Source of the DNA: a bacterium
GTDB taxonomy: Bacteria; Cyanobacteriota; Vampirovibrionia; Gastranaerophilales; Gastranaerophilaceae
Assembly (NCBI GenBank): GCA_017942035.1
Contig: JAGAVG010000014.1
Span: forward strand, 1-42,170
Length of the DNA stretch: 42,170 bases
Direction of reading: 5' to 3'
Shown here: one piece after another, positions 6,074 to 14,808 of the stretch
How the letters are laid out: every line of letters starts with the position of its first letter
Numbering within the stretch: the stretch's first letter is position 1
The notes under the pieces: generated by a model
Told to the model about the DNA's origin: nothing
Databases searched by the model: none
Seen by the model: the letters and a program-made list of their open reading frames with translations, nothing else
Program-made: the position numbers and the translations under genes

Positions 6074-7069
6074 ATGGAAAATGAAATCATTATTTACCAA
6101 ACTCAAGATGGTCAAACCAAAATTGATGTAAGAATAGAAAACGAAACGGTTTGGTTGACTCAAAATCAAATGGTTGACTTATTTCAATCAAGTAAAGCAA
6201 ATATTAGCGAACATATTTCCCATATCTTTGAAGAAGGGGAACTGAATGAAAATTCAGTTGTTCGGAAATTCCGAACAACTGCACAAGATGGTAAAAATTA
6301 TGAAGTTAAACATTACAACTTGGACGTAATTATTTCTGTAGGTTATCGTGTTAAGTCATTGCGTGGTACGCAATTCAGAATTTGGGCAACACAGATCCTG
6401 AAAGAATATATGCGAAAAGGTTTCGCCTTAAATGATGACTTATTAAAACAATCAGGTGGCGGCGGATATTGGAAAGAACTTTTGGAACGTATCAGAGATA
6501 TTCGTTCATCCGAAAAAGTTTTTTACCGTCAAATTTTGGATATTTACGCAACAAGTACGGATTACAATCCTAACGCTGATGAAACCAAATTATTTTTCAA
6601 AGTTGTTCAAAACAAGATGCATTTTGCAGCTCACGGACATACCGCAGCTGAAATCGTATATTTAAGAGCTGATAGCACAAAAGATAATATGGGCTTGACT
6701 GTTTTTAAAGGCAATCATCCGAAAAAAGATGAAGTAACTGTTGCGAAAAATTATCTAGACGAGAAAGAACTGAATATTTTGAACCGAATTACATCAGCAT
6801 ATCTTGAATTTGCAGAATTACAAGCAATTAGACAAATACCGATGACAATGAAAGATTGGATTGCAAAACTTGATGATTTTATCAAAATGACAGGAAGCGA
6901 ACTTCTTGATAATCCCGGCAAAATCACAAAACTGGAAGCTGAAAATAAGGCACTTGCTGAATATGCAAAATACAAAGAAACAATAAAAGACGAACTATCC
7001 GAAGTCGAAAAACACTTCCTGGAATCAGTTAAACAGATTCAAAAACAATTAGAGAAGAGAAAAAGGTAA
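6074..7069 (+). CDS. rhuM: RhuM-family protein
   Basis: This 331-residue protein matches the RhuM (virulence RhuM) family over its full length. The start is typical: IIIYQTQDGQTKIDVRIENE, VWLTQNQMVDLFQSSKANISEHI, then SVVRKFRTTAQDGKNYEVKHYNLDVIISVGYRVKS and GTQFRIWATQILKEYMRKGF. The region around residues 150-245 (IYATSTDYNPN, FFKVVQNKMHFAAHGHTAAEIVY) is the conserved core. A coiled-coil (LEAENKALAEYAKYKETIKDELSEV) closes the protein. The family is named from a Salmonella pathogenicity island gene; its activity is not established, although such genes recur in restriction and toxin loci. It has its own promoter with a possible operator. Its stop is only two bases from the stop of the convergent helicase gene. 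Confidence 0.9.
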   Translation: MENEIIIYQTQDGQTKIDVRIENETVWLTQNQMVDLFQSSKANISEHISHIFEEGELNENSVVRKFRTTAQDGKNYEVKHYNLDVIISVGYRVKSLRGTQFRIWATQILKEYMRKGFALNDDLLKQSGGGGYWKELLERIRDIRSSEKVFYRQILDIYATSTDYNPNADETKLFFKVVQNKMHFAAHGHTAAEIVYLRADSTKDNMGLTVFKGNHPKKDEVTVAKNYLDEKELNILNRITSAYLEFAELQAIRQIPMTMKDWIAKLDDFIKMTGSELLDNPGKITKLEAENKALAEYAKYKETIKDELSEVEKHFLESVKQIQKQLEKRKR

Positions 7070-7071
7070 TA

Positions 7072-10000
7072 CTAACCAACATCTTTAAATTCTCTCCATA
7101 TATTTCCAGGTCTTTTAATAATATCAAATATATTTATATATTTAATATTTTGTGTTGATTTGTTTTTTGTTAGAGGGTGAACTATTTCATAATTATTTGT
7201 TGCATATTTTGTATTTTTAATTAATTCCTTCATGTTTAAAGTTGCTTTTGACTTAAGCTCAATCCAATATTTATTATCAAGAGATGGAATAAATTTTTTA
7301 TTAAAAAGCATATTTACCATGTCAAAACCTAATCGCCAGTCAAGTAAACCGTGATAATGTAAATTACTATAATCTTGCATACAGATATAACAAGAACTGT
7401 CACATTGTTTTAAATGTGTATCTTCCATAAATGTCTTTTTAAAATCACCTTCAAGAATATAGTTTAAAACTTTTTGAAAATTATTTTCATTACATAACCA
7501 ATTACTATATCCAGCACCATTTTCAAGAGCATCCGACAGAAATATTTGAGCTGTAACAGGTGAATATTCTCCACCATTTTTAATAGGACGTAACCCCGCC
7601 ATAATTTCCTTTTTATCTACATCTAATATAACTGCCAAAGCATCACGCAATAAAAAGGCTAGTGAATAGTAGGCACTTTTTGAATAAATATTATCTTTAT
7701 TAAAAGATAAGTCTATAGAACTTGGAATTTCTTTTATTTCTGTTAAGAAAACATTTGTCATTTTACTTGATAAAAGAGCAACTGCTTTTGGTTCTTGCTG
7801 TACATCTTTTTGATAATCTTTTAGATTTATATTTGACCCTAACTTTTCTTGATATGCATTGACAGCATCATCGGATATCCATAAATTTGTGTCTTTACCA
7901 TCTTTGTCTTTTAATGCATGAAAGTTATAATTTTCTCCTAAATTATCATTAATTGAAATAACTTGAACCAATTTTGATGTATCAAGATAATTATAATTAT
8001 ATTGCTTACTTGGAGTCAAGATAATTTCTGTTTGGTTTATTTGAGGTTTTTGTGAATATGGAGTATAGTCAAAATTACCATCATAATCAACAGCAGCTTT
8101 TCCATCAATACCTAGAGTAAAAAATTCTTCAGGCTGAATAGTATATACTATTTTCCCTTCTTCATTGCATTGGTCACAAATATTACTATCAGGATTTTCT
8201 TTTATATTTTTGCATGAGTTACAAACTAAAAAAGTTTTTGTTTTGTCTTGTGATAATTTTTCACTTTTTATACCTACTGCAATATGAATTTTTTTATCTT
8301 TAACCGTTTCCGCTTTAGGGGCAAATTGACTTATTGCAATATCTAAATCTCTGTTAATTAAATCTTTATCAGTTTTTTTATTGCTGATTTTTAAATTTCG
8401 GCTTCTTGTTGGAAATCCAAACATTGGTAGTACACCAGCATTTGCCAGAAGTTCACTCAGATATTTAAATTCATTATTATTTCTTGCAACAATTTCGTCA
8501 ATATCAATAATTAAATTTTCTTTAATTTGGTTAATTAAATTTTCTCTTTTATCAATACATTTGGTTTCTTTAAATAAAATATCCGCAAATTTTTCTAACA
8601 CATTTTCATTATTTTGTAGCCAATTTGCAACTATTATCCTATTATTATCCCATTCTGACACTGTTCCAAATTCTCCATGAACACTATCATAATTATTATC
8701 TTCAGAATTTATTCCAGATAATGCAACTCTCAAAATTTCTTTATTTAAAAATCTTTTCAGAATAACATCACTTCTCATATCTAGATATGGCGGAACAGTT
8801 AAATCATTTGTTATTTTTTGAGGATTATTAAAATAAAAAGAATCATGATTTCTATTACGACAAACCGTTAGTGAGATTGCAAGAGGGTTACCCCTACGAC
8901 CTGCACGCCCGACTCTTTGTTGGTAATTGAATCTTTCAGGAGGCATATTTGACATCATAACAGATTCTAATGAGCCAATATCAACACCAGCTTCCATTGT
9001 TGTTGTAACACTTAAAACTTCAATAGAATCTTTTATATGCCACTCAGTTTTATCACTATTATCACTATTAATGTAAATCTCTTGGAATTTACGCTGCCGC
9101 TCTTTTTGATCATTTTTGTTCGTTTGGGCTGTCAATTCTTCACTAATTAATCTTTGAGGTTTTTCTTGGGCAAGTTTATAATAAAAATTACCTTCGAAAA
9201 TATTATTAATATTTTCCTGTTCTTCTAAATCTGCACCATTACATGCCTTATTAATACATTTCCCGTTTGATGGATTTAAGTATAACTTACCACAATTTGA
9301 ACATTTATAATATGTAATATGTAAATCACTACTTGGTATAATACACAAGTTTTCAGGATTTAAAAAATAATTTGTTGTATCTACAACTTTTGTTCTGATT
9401 AATAAATTTTCTAGTTTTTGAATTGAAAATCCTATTGAATTAGCATATAATTTTAAAAAGTTTAAATTTGGACGAGTATTTGCATTTGTTCCTTTATACA
9501 AAGAATATTCACCCATAATTCTTATAGCGGAGTCAACAGCTTCTTGTTCATTTTGAGAAAGTTTATACGTGTTTCTATCATATGTAACAATACCTATTCC
9601 TATAGCTTCAAATCCTCTTTTGTTGTTAAATAACGTTTTTAATAACTCTGTTCTTAGTTCACCTATAATCTGCGCTCTAAAGTTACTTGCTTGAGGGTCA
9701 TTGATTTTCTTTTCTCCATTGAACTTTCCATCATCCCACGAAAATAACTCTGTCCAACTTTTATTATTAAAATAATTTCTTTTATATCCTCCAGGATTTA
9801 TACCTAACTTTAGTAATGAGTAATAAACTTTATTCTCAATCTGTTCAAATTTGTATAATGGTTTATCAATATTTTGAATAATGGTTTCGGCTTTTTCTAT
9901 ATCAGTTTTATCCAAATATTCATTATTTTTAAAATATTCAAACAGAATATTCCCATTTTCGTTTTTACGTAAATCCATTATTCTTTGTTTTTGTTCTTTT

Positions 10001-12180
10001 GTGTGTTCCGATTTTTTTAACAATTCAATTAATTCTTTGTCTGAACTGACAATATTTTGCAATGTTTGATATGTAACTTGTCTTAAAGTATCTCTATAAT
10101 GATCCATTTCTATGCCGGCAGAAAGCTTGGCCGCATCTTGCCTGCTATCAGTAAAGATGACTAAATTTCGTTTATGCTGTAGACAAAGTAACTTATCTGC
10201 CAAAAGCTGATTAAGTTTTTGAAATCCGTATGTAATTGGTTTAATTACATATCTTGTCTTTTTCGGATCTGTTGGTACAGCCCAGTTATCATTACAATAT
10301 GGGCATTCTGATGGCATGGCTGTTTCATTTTTAAAATCCTCAGAAACGTTGTAAGCATAACAATTATAATTTTGTACATCAAGGTTTAAAGAACCATTAT
10401 TAAAATCATACTTATATTTTTTCCATTCCCAAATTATTTTTCCTTTACTTTGATAACATTTATCATCGGGTTGATTACCATCCGGTTTAATTACTAGATA
10501 ATTTGAAACTGTTTTATTTATATTACAAACTTCAGGCATTGTTTCTAAATCGGTATTTTCAGGGAAAAGATATATTTCATTATCATCTTTATCTTGTTTC
10601 TTATTAAAATAACCACCTAATAAGGTTTCTCCACAAGTCTGGCATATTAACAGTTCTAATACTCTTGCACCACATTTACAGATAGATTTCGGTTCAGAAT
10701 ATATTTTACCAATTTTTCGACCTTTTTCTTTATATTTTTCATCCAGTTCAGTACAGTTCGGATTTGTACATGCCCACAATCCCTGAAAATTCTTAAAGAA
10801 ATAATGAACTCTTAGGGGGAAGTTATTTTCTTCAAATAGTTTTTCCAGTTGTTTCGAGGTTTTTCCACTAATTTTTTCTAACTCTTTTAAAGATTTTGTC
10901 AAATACCTTTTTTGAGTTTTATCATAAAAAAGAGATTTAAGTCCTTTTTCAATACTATTGCAGTCATCAGGTTTTATCAAATCACCAGAAATTATTTCAA
11001 ATTTATTCTTATCTTTGCAGCCAAAAAATGCCTGTAGAAATTGTTTACTATCCTCTTCATTATCACCAAGTGATGCTGAGGATGCAAGAATTTGTAATTG
11101 ATTACTATCAGGCGTAAGACCTATTCTGTCGAGAAAAGTTCTTAATAAGTATGCAATTTCTGTACCTGCAGTTCCTCTATAAGTATGAAGTTCATCAAGA
11201 ACAAGTTGAAATTTATGGTTTAATCTATCTTGTTCAAGCCATTGTTTTGTTTTTTCAAAAATATTGGTTTCAATATTTCTCATCAACATAATATTTAACA
11301 TTGAATAATTTGTAATTAATATATCCGGCGGGAATTTCTGCATATCCCATCTGGAATACATTTCAGCTCCATCAAGTCTTGGAATAAAATATTTACCTTT
11401 ACTAGTAATATTATTATCTTTATCCTTATATTGTACATTTTGCTTCAAATAAATAGATTCTAATTCTTCCTGTAAATCTTTAATCTTTTTATTTGTTATT
11501 GTACCTGATACAGGTGTTGAACTATTATATCTTCCAAAATATATAAGATTATTATTACGTCTTTCTTTTAAAAATTTTCTAGCATCATCACTGTCAAGTG
11601 TTTTCCTTAATCTTATTAATTGATCCTCTACTAAAGCATTTAATGGATATAAAATCAATGCCCTAACAGCAGCTTTTCTGTTTTCACCTTCTCTTTGATA
11701 ACACATAGTATCTTTTACGATATTTCTCCAAGGTGTTTGTTTAAATTCGCTACGGCTATTCCAAGTTTTAGATTCATTTAAAATATTTTGAATTACAGGA
11801 AGTAAAAAAGTTTCTGTTTTGCCTGAACCTGTTCCTGATGTTACAATTATATGTTTATTTTTATGTTGTAAAGCTTGTTTTTGATGAGTATACAAAGTAT
11901 ATGGAGTTTTACCGATTTGTGGGAATAGGCTATCCTTGAATGCAATAAAATCATATAAATCTTTATCATTCAAATCCTCCATAATATCTTTTTTAAGAGT
12001 ATTATCTGTAAATTTATATTTACTTATATGTTCAATATATGGGTCTTGAAAAAGCGTAGATTTTATTATATCAAGTCTTTCTTGATTAATACTTTCCAAG
12101 TTAAACTTATCTCTTGTTGTAATATAATCAATATAAGAACTCTTTAATTCTTCAAAAACTGTACTTGGTGAACTAGACAT
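7072..12180 (-). CDS. Giant DEAD/DEAH helicase with DUF1998, DruE-like
   Basis: This 1702-residue superfamily-2 helicase resembles DruE of Druantia anti-phage systems and more distantly YprA/Lhr and DISARM helicases. Motif I is GTGSGKT (116-122), motif II DELH (329-332), motif III SSAS (about 367), motif V TTTMEAGVDIG (about 1050) and motif VI QRVGRAGRR (about 1083), so ATPase residues are intact. Cysteine clusters that could bind zinc lie near 470-515 (CKCG, CQTC), 955-980 (CSNCGK, CINKAC) and 1318-1340 (CNSC, CDQC). The C-terminal DUF1998 part has LSDALENGAGYSNWL and CDSSCYICMQDYSN followed by LLDWRLGFD. It is last in a four-gene operon; its ATG overlaps the upstream stop in TAATG, with GGAGG as ribosome binding site. 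Assignment to DruE rests on size, architecture and operon position; helicase identity is certain, the system name is not. Confidence 0.9.
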   Translation of the reverse strand: MSSSPSTVFEELKSSYIDYITTRDKFNLESINQERLDIIKSTLFQDPYIEHISKYKFTDNTLKKDIMEDLNDKDLYDFIAFKDSLFPQIGKTPYTLYTHQKQALQHKNKHIIVTSGTGSGKTETFLLPVIQNILNESKTWNSRSEFKQTPWRNIVKDTMCYQREGENRKAAVRALILYPLNALVEDQLIRLRKTLDSDDARKFLKERRNNNLIYFGRYNSSTPVSGTITNKKIKDLQEELESIYLKQNVQYKDKDNNITSKGKYFIPRLDGAEMYSRWDMQKFPPDILITNYSMLNIMLMRNIETNIFEKTKQWLEQDRLNHKFQLVLDELHTYRGTAGTEIAYLLRTFLDRIGLTPDSNQLQILASSASLGDNEEDSKQFLQAFFGCKDKNKFEIISGDLIKPDDCNSIEKGLKSLFYDKTQKRYLTKSLKELEKISGKTSKQLEKLFEENNFPLRVHYFFKNFQGLWACTNPNCTELDEKYKEKGRKIGKIYSEPKSICKCGARVLELLICQTCGETLLGGYFNKKQDKDDNEIYLFPENTDLETMPEVCNINKTVSNYLVIKPDGNQPDDKCYQSKGKIIWEWKKYKYDFNNGSLNLDVQNYNCYAYNVSEDFKNETAMPSECPYCNDNWAVPTDPKKTRYVIKPITYGFQKLNQLLADKLLCLQHKRNLVIFTDSRQDAAKLSAGIEMDHYRDTLRQVTYQTLQNIVSSDKELIELLKKSEHTKEQKQRIMDLRKNENGNILFEYFKNNEYLDKTDIEKAETIIQNIDKPLYKFEQIENKVYYSLLKLGINPGGYKRNYFNNKSWTELFSWDDGKFNGEKKINDPQASNFRAQIIGELRTELLKTLFNNKRGFEAIGIGIVTYDRNTYKLSQNEQEAVDSAIRIMGEYSLYKGTNANTRPNLNFLKLYANSIGFSIQKLENLLIRTKVVDTTNYFLNPENLCIIPSSDLHITYYKCSNCGKLYLNPSNGKCINKACNGADLEEQENINNIFEGNFYYKLAQEKPQRLISEELTAQTNKNDQKERQRKFQEIYINSDNSDKTEWHIKDSIEVLSVTTTMEAGVDIGSLESVMMSNMPPERFNYQQRVGRAGRRGNPLAISLTVCRNRNHDSFYFNNPQKITNDLTVPPYLDMRSDVILKRFLNKEILRVALSGINSEDNNYDSVHGEFGTVSEWDNNRIIVANWLQNNENVLEKFADILFKETKCIDKRENLINQIKENLIIDIDEIVARNNNEFKYLSELLANAGVLPMFGFPTRSRNLKISNKKTDKDLINRDLDIAISQFAPKAETVKDKKIHIAVGIKSEKLSQDKTKTFLVCNSCKNIKENPDSNICDQCNEEGKIVYTIQPEEFFTLGIDGKAAVDYDGNFDYTPYSQKPQINQTEIILTPSKQYNYNYLDTSKLVQVISINDNLGENYNFHALKDKDGKDTNLWISDDAVNAYQEKLGSNINLKDYQKDVQQEPKAVALLSSKMTNVFLTEIKEIPSSIDLSFNKDNIYSKSAYYSLAFLLRDALAVILDVDKKEIMAGLRPIKNGGEYSPVTAQIFLSDALENGAGYSNWLCNENNFQKVLNYILEGDFKKTFMEDTHLKQCDSSCYICMQDYSNLHYHGLLDWRLGFDMVNMLFNKKFIPSLDNKYWIELKSKATLNMKELIKNTKYATNNYEIVHPLTKNKSTQNIKYINIFDIIKRPGNIWREFKDVG

Positions 12181-13049
12181 TACTTGCCTCCAACTTCTAG
12201 TAATCTTGTAACTTTTTCAGCTGTTTTATAATCAATATTTTCATATATGTAATAATTATTTTTAACGTGTGGATTCATACCACTTAACATAGTTAAAGCT
12301 CTATCAATTTGTTCAGGGAAATGTATATATAATAATATTTTTAAACAATTATCTTTATATTGAATTAAATTTTTGTTTTGAGCATACTTATGAGCAATAA
12401 AAATCCCATAATCTTTGTTTATTTTATACCAATTATTATCTTTGAAAAAATAATATTCATTATTTCCGGGAAATAATGCTCTATATAAACCATTTAAGGG
12501 AGTACTAAATTCTATTTGTTCAAATCTATAATTTTTTGTATTATATACATTTATATTTGGCTGAGAAATTATCAAAGGATATTCGACGGGTAACATCTCA
12601 TTTTCTATTTGTTCAATATTAGGAATTATATTAAGAATTTTTTGCGAAAAATCTTTAGATATTCTTATATCCGGAAATTCACTTTGAAATTTATCAATAT
12701 CATCAATTTCAACATTTATTAGTTTAGGAGCATTCTGATTGGCTATATCATTAATTTTGTATTTATTTGCAATTTCCATCAAAAAATCTTTTGTCCTATA
12801 GCCCGACAAAATTCCAATATTCTTGCTTATTAAAATAGTTGGCTTACAGACAGAAAAAGTTCTATTTGTATAATCAAATTCAATATGAGATAATCTTGAA
12901 AACATTCTTCTTATAGTAGAATATTCAAATATTTCTATCTCATTATTATAGTCTAAATTATCAACATATTTATTAAATTGCTGCAATGTACCTGTTTTTA
13001 AGTAGCTTAAATATTCTAATAAAATGTCAAAATCAATATTATTCAACAT
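12180..13049 (-). CDS. Unknown defence-operon protein, possible winged helix (DruD position)
   Basis: This 289-residue protein has no family I can name. The N-terminus looks like a winged helix: FDILLEYLSYLKTGTLQQFNKYVDNL, then STIRRMFSRLSHIEFDY, NRTFSVCKPTILISKNIGIL and SGYRTKDFLMEI. The C-terminal half is rich in aromatic residues and strands (NEYYFFKDNNWYKINKDYG, NLIQYKDNCLKILLYIHFPE). No catalytic motif is visible. Its ATG follows the stop of the upstream gene with no gap, and its own stop overlaps the helicase start (TAATG), so the product is probably made in step with both. In a Druantia-like reading it would occupy the place of DruD, but this rests on order only. A DNA-binding adaptor for the helicase is a reasonable guess. 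Confidence 0.7.
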   Translation of the reverse strand: MLNNIDFDILLEYLSYLKTGTLQQFNKYVDNLDYNNEIEIFEYSTIRRMFSRLSHIEFDYTNRTFSVCKPTILISKNIGILSGYRTKDFLMEIANKYKINDIANQNAPKLINVEIDDIDKFQSEFPDIRISKDFSQKILNIIPNIEQIENEMLPVEYPLIISQPNINVYNTKNYRFEQIEFSTPLNGLYRALFPGNNEYYFFKDNNWYKINKDYGIFIAHKYAQNKNLIQYKDNCLKILLYIHFPEQIDRALTMLSGMNPHVKNNYYIYENIDYKTAEKVTRLLEVGGK

Positions 13050-14801
13050 TTAAAAAACCTCATATTTCTTGAATGTTATTGGAATATCGAATGCATCTTT
13101 AGATTTTGATTTTACAAAAACAAATTTTAAATTATTAAGAAATTCTATCCTTTTAAAAACTTCATATTCTTTTTTTACATCAGTATCTGGATGAATTAAA
13201 TCCAAAAATCCTTTAACTTCAAGATTTTGAAAAAACGGCTCTAAATATATTTCTGGTAAAATTTTATTAAAATCATTAAATATAACTATCCCAAAAGGCA
13301 AATTAGGATTTAATTTTATTGATTTATAATAATCAGCAACCAAAGTGTTAGAAGGGATAAACTTATTATTTGTATCAAAAAATCCAAACCAGTCACTATA
13401 TGAAGTCCAATCATATTCTACTATAACTTCTAGCGGATTGCATCCAAATTTTTGGCATTTTAACCACACTGCAATATCTTTTTTATCTTCAACTATAATA
13501 ACATTATTATGCTTTAACTTTTCATGCAGTTTAAAATCATAATCATTTTCGGCTTTGTTCAGTTCAAATCTAAATTCTTCTTTAAACTCTTCATCATCAA
13601 TCAGCATCATCGAAGCTTTTTGGTAAATTCCCTGATTAAAATTTAAACCTTTCTCCGCCACGTATGAACTCTTTTGTGTTTCCATGCTAGAAATGTCAAT
13701 CAACAATTGTTCTTTTTGTTTATTTAGCTCTTCTAACTCTATATTTACATCAATAAACTTTTGCTCATAAAGCTTATCAGCTTCCAATAATAATTCTTCT
13801 TTTAGATTTAGCATTCTTATAACTAGTTTTGATGTTTTTTCATCTGATAAAATTAAATGTTTTAAAAACTTTCTAAATTCTTTATTTTCCATTTGTGCAT
13901 GAAAATCTCTTATATCAAGTTTCCTATATTGTTCAAGAGTTTTATTTGTAACTTGTAGCTTTTCATTTTGTGATACAATTTCATCATAATCTTCAAGTTG
14001 AGCTTTCAATTCATCAATTTCAATTTCTTTTTTAGATAATTGTTTTTCAAAATTCTGCTTCATCTTATCGATATTAGTATGTTCAAACTGTTTTATTTGC
14101 TTTTGAAGTTTATTATTTTCTTCCTGATAAAAATCTAATTCAAGATTTTTATCTTCAATTTCCTGATTTAATGAACTGATTAATTCATCTTTATGATTTA
14201 ACTTTGCTTCGTATTGAACAATTTCTTGATGCGAAGTTTGTGACTTATGAAGATGTTCTATAATGTCCAGTCTAGTTTTGCAATTATGTATTAGTTTATT
14301 TAATTCAGGACTAGGAATAATTGGGCCAAAATTATAAAAAATATCTATAGTTTCTTTTGATATAAGAAACTCTTTATTCTTTTTTATAAGAAATTTTAAA
14401 AAATCTATATCACCTATATCAAAATTACTTTTTTCTATTTTTTTTAAAGAAATATATTCCTCAATAAAAGTTAGTGAAAATTCAGAATTTGTTTCCATAA
14501 ACAATGAATATATCGTAGATAGCATTTCAAATGCACCATTTTCAGGCAAAGTTTTTTTTCTGTTAGTTGAATTTGTAAAACGACCAATCCCTTTTAATGC
14601 TTTGCAAAATCGTTCTTTTGTTTCTAATCCAAACTTTTTTGAATTGTCGCTTTCATGTTTAAGATGAGTTGGAACAAAAGGAGATAAGATTTTAATTAAA
14701 CAACTTCTGCCAGGACCATTCTTTATCTCATCAAGAAAATTAATTATATACTTATCTTCAAAACTTTGAATTATTTTTACTTTTTCATTAGGATACTTCA
14801 T
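13050..14801 (-). CDS. Coiled-coil protein with an apparently inactive AAA+ domain (DruC position)
   Basis: This 583-residue protein has three parts. Residues 1-180 are helical and unknown. About 190-300 and 350-380 are long coiled coils (e.g. QEIEDKNLELDFYQEENNKL). About 425-583 resemble the McrB-type AAA+ fold: NNVIIVEDKKDIAVWLKCQK stands where Walker A (GxPGxGKT) belongs, EYDWTSYSDWFGFFDTNNKF matches the strand-and-loop 'xPDWTxxxDLLGYxD' block, and PFGIVIFNDFNKILPEIYLE fits the Walker B block normally written ILDEMNLARVEYY. Glycines and lysine of Walker A and the DE of Walker B are missing, so ATP hydrolysis is unlikely. The domain reading is my inference from these blocks. The gene sits seven bases after the first gene of the operon, with AAGGAA before its ATG. 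It may be a structural or sensor subunit. Confidence 0.75.
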   Translation of the reverse strand: MKYPNEKVKIIQSFEDKYIINFLDEIKNGPGRSCLIKILSPFVPTHLKHESDNSKKFGLETKERFCKALKGIGRFTNSTNRKKTLPENGAFEMLSTIYSLFMETNSEFSLTFIEEYISLKKIEKSNFDIGDIDFLKFLIKKNKEFLISKETIDIFYNFGPIIPSPELNKLIHNCKTRLDIIEHLHKSQTSHQEIVQYEAKLNHKDELISSLNQEIEDKNLELDFYQEENNKLQKQIKQFEHTNIDKMKQNFEKQLSKKEIEIDELKAQLEDYDEIVSQNEKLQVTNKTLEQYRKLDIRDFHAQMENKEFRKFLKHLILSDEKTSKLVIRMLNLKEELLLEADKLYEQKFIDVNIELEELNKQKEQLLIDISSMETQKSSYVAEKGLNFNQGIYQKASMMLIDDEEFKEEFRFELNKAENDYDFKLHEKLKHNNVIIVEDKKDIAVWLKCQKFGCNPLEVIVEYDWTSYSDWFGFFDTNNKFIPSNTLVADYYKSIKLNPNLPFGIVIFNDFNKILPEIYLEPFFQNLEVKGFLDLIHPDTDVKKEYEVFKRIEFLNNLKFVFVKSKSKDAFDIPITFKKYEVF

Positions 14802-14808
14802 AATTTCC

